Of a stretch of 64,000 bases of DNA, positions 63,711 to 64,000 are shown piece after piece. The DNA is taken from the NCBI GenBank assembly GCA_965263375.1, contig OZ253669.1, forward strand, positions 1,488,001 through 1,552,000. Direction: 5' to 3'. A model generated the notes under the pieces. That model ran no database searches. It saw only the letters and a program-made list of their open reading frames with translations, and was not told where the DNA came from. Numbering within the stretch: position 1 is the stretch's first letter; every line of letters begins with the position of its first letter. This DNA is from JAJFFW01 sp965263375. Lineage in GTDB: Bacteria > Pseudomonadota > Alphaproteobacteria > Caulobacterales > Parvularculaceae. A program made the position numbers and the translations under genes.

Positions 63711-64000
63711 GTGCATCAAATTTATCCTCAGCGCCATCAGCGACTCCGAATTATTCTGGCGCCTATCGTGCTTGGGTGCTGTTTATTTTGGTGCTCGTCT
63801 ATACCTTTAATTTTATTGACCGTCAGATTGTTGGGATCTTGGCCGTTCCGATCAAAGAAGAATTGAGCCTTAGCGATACGCAACTATCGTTGATGGGCGG
63901 GCTGGCCTTTGCGCTATTTTATACTTTCCTTGGCATTCCCATCGCTTGGTTAGCTGATCGCAAAAGCCGCGTTTGGATTATGACCGCCGCGCTATCCATA
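63707..64000 (+). CDS. MFS transporter, 3' end cut by window
   Basis: Ninety-eight codons are visible from the GTG at 63707, which overlaps the hydrolase stop by four bases. The translation YTFNFIDRQIVGILAVPIK and IAWLADRKSRVW is very close to the MFS gene at 52432 (TFNFIDRQ, AWLADRANRV). It is the start of a spinster-like major facilitator; the rest lies outside the window. With the upstream hydrolase and TonB receptor it suggests uptake of a small hydrophobic substrate. Confidence 0.9.
   Translation, partial: MSASNLSSAPSATPNYSGAYRAWVLFILVLVYTFNFIDRQIVGILAVPIKEELSLSDTQLSLMGGLAFALFYTFLGIPIAWLADRKSRVWIMTAALSI

Overview
The window looks like a chromosomal segment of a marine-type alphaproteobacterium; a Caulobacterales/Hyphomonadales/Parvularculales relative is my inference, and the species is not recognised. 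Several features point to Alphaproteobacteria: 5-aminolevulinate synthase (hemA), a fused IspDF, the dusB-ntrYX-trkAH-hfq-hflX order, a MucR-type regulator, an LdtR-type MarR regulator, and the glyA-nrdR-nusB-thiL string. Abundant exported peptidases and a TonB-dependent receptor suggest a copiotrophic lifestyle.

Layout. 0-5.5 kb: an unknown membrane protein, ndk, an exported M1 aminopeptidase and a DUF6702 protein. 5.6-20.4 kb: housekeeping block of lipA, a GST, a COQ10/RatA protein, cinA, ispDF, dusB, ntrYX, trkAH, hfq, hflX and an inositol-phosphatase-like gene. 20.4-24.25 kb: accessory segment with a GNAT acetyltransferase, an unknown membrane/coiled-coil protein and an intact IS1182-type element, bounded by an imperfect inverted repeat. 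24.3-30.6 kb: an SDR, an exported subtilase with an outer-membrane-like C-terminus, a small membrane protein, a Nudix hydrolase and a HerA-like ATPase. 30.9-31.9 kb: an Ala-rich 11-residue-repeat protein, then a cluster of palindromic repeats. 31.9-36.3 kb: an Hpt protein and the operon ribD-ribE-ribB-ribH-folE behind an FMN riboswitch. 36.3-45.2 kb: msrA, an S9 peptidase, a DoxX-like protein, an O-antigen-ligase-like protein, an unknown coiled-coil protein, purB, a DUF805 protein and hemB. 45.4-52.3 kb: ldtR, hemA, mucR, glyA, nrdR, nusB, thiL. 52.4-56.2 kb: an MFS transporter and a hybrid histidine kinase. 56.4-64 kb: a probable uptake and catabolic cluster of two MaoC-like proteins, an acyl-CoA synthetase, TetR, two alpha/beta hydrolases, a TonB receptor and an MFS gene cut by the window end.

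How genes work together. The rib operon makes riboflavin and is probably controlled by FMN. ntrYX with trkAH form the familiar envelope/redox/potassium neighbourhood. hemA and hemB catalyse the first two steps of tetrapyrrole synthesis and sit either side of ldtR. The last cluster would carry a hydrophobic or ester substrate across the outer membrane (TonB receptor) and inner membrane (MFS), cleave it (hydrolases), activate the acid (AMP ligase) and hydrate an enoyl intermediate (MaoC), under TetR control; the substrate cannot be read from sequence.

Most notable. The rib genes, which in many alphaproteobacteria lie between nrdR and nusB, are here about 15 kb away, joined to folE and placed behind an FMN riboswitch. 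The 20.4-24.25 kb insert, the 11-residue-repeat protein, the REPIN-like repeat cluster and the hydrolase/TonB cluster are the best places for further attention. I found no CRISPR array, tRNA or rRNA, and no clearly new defence system.
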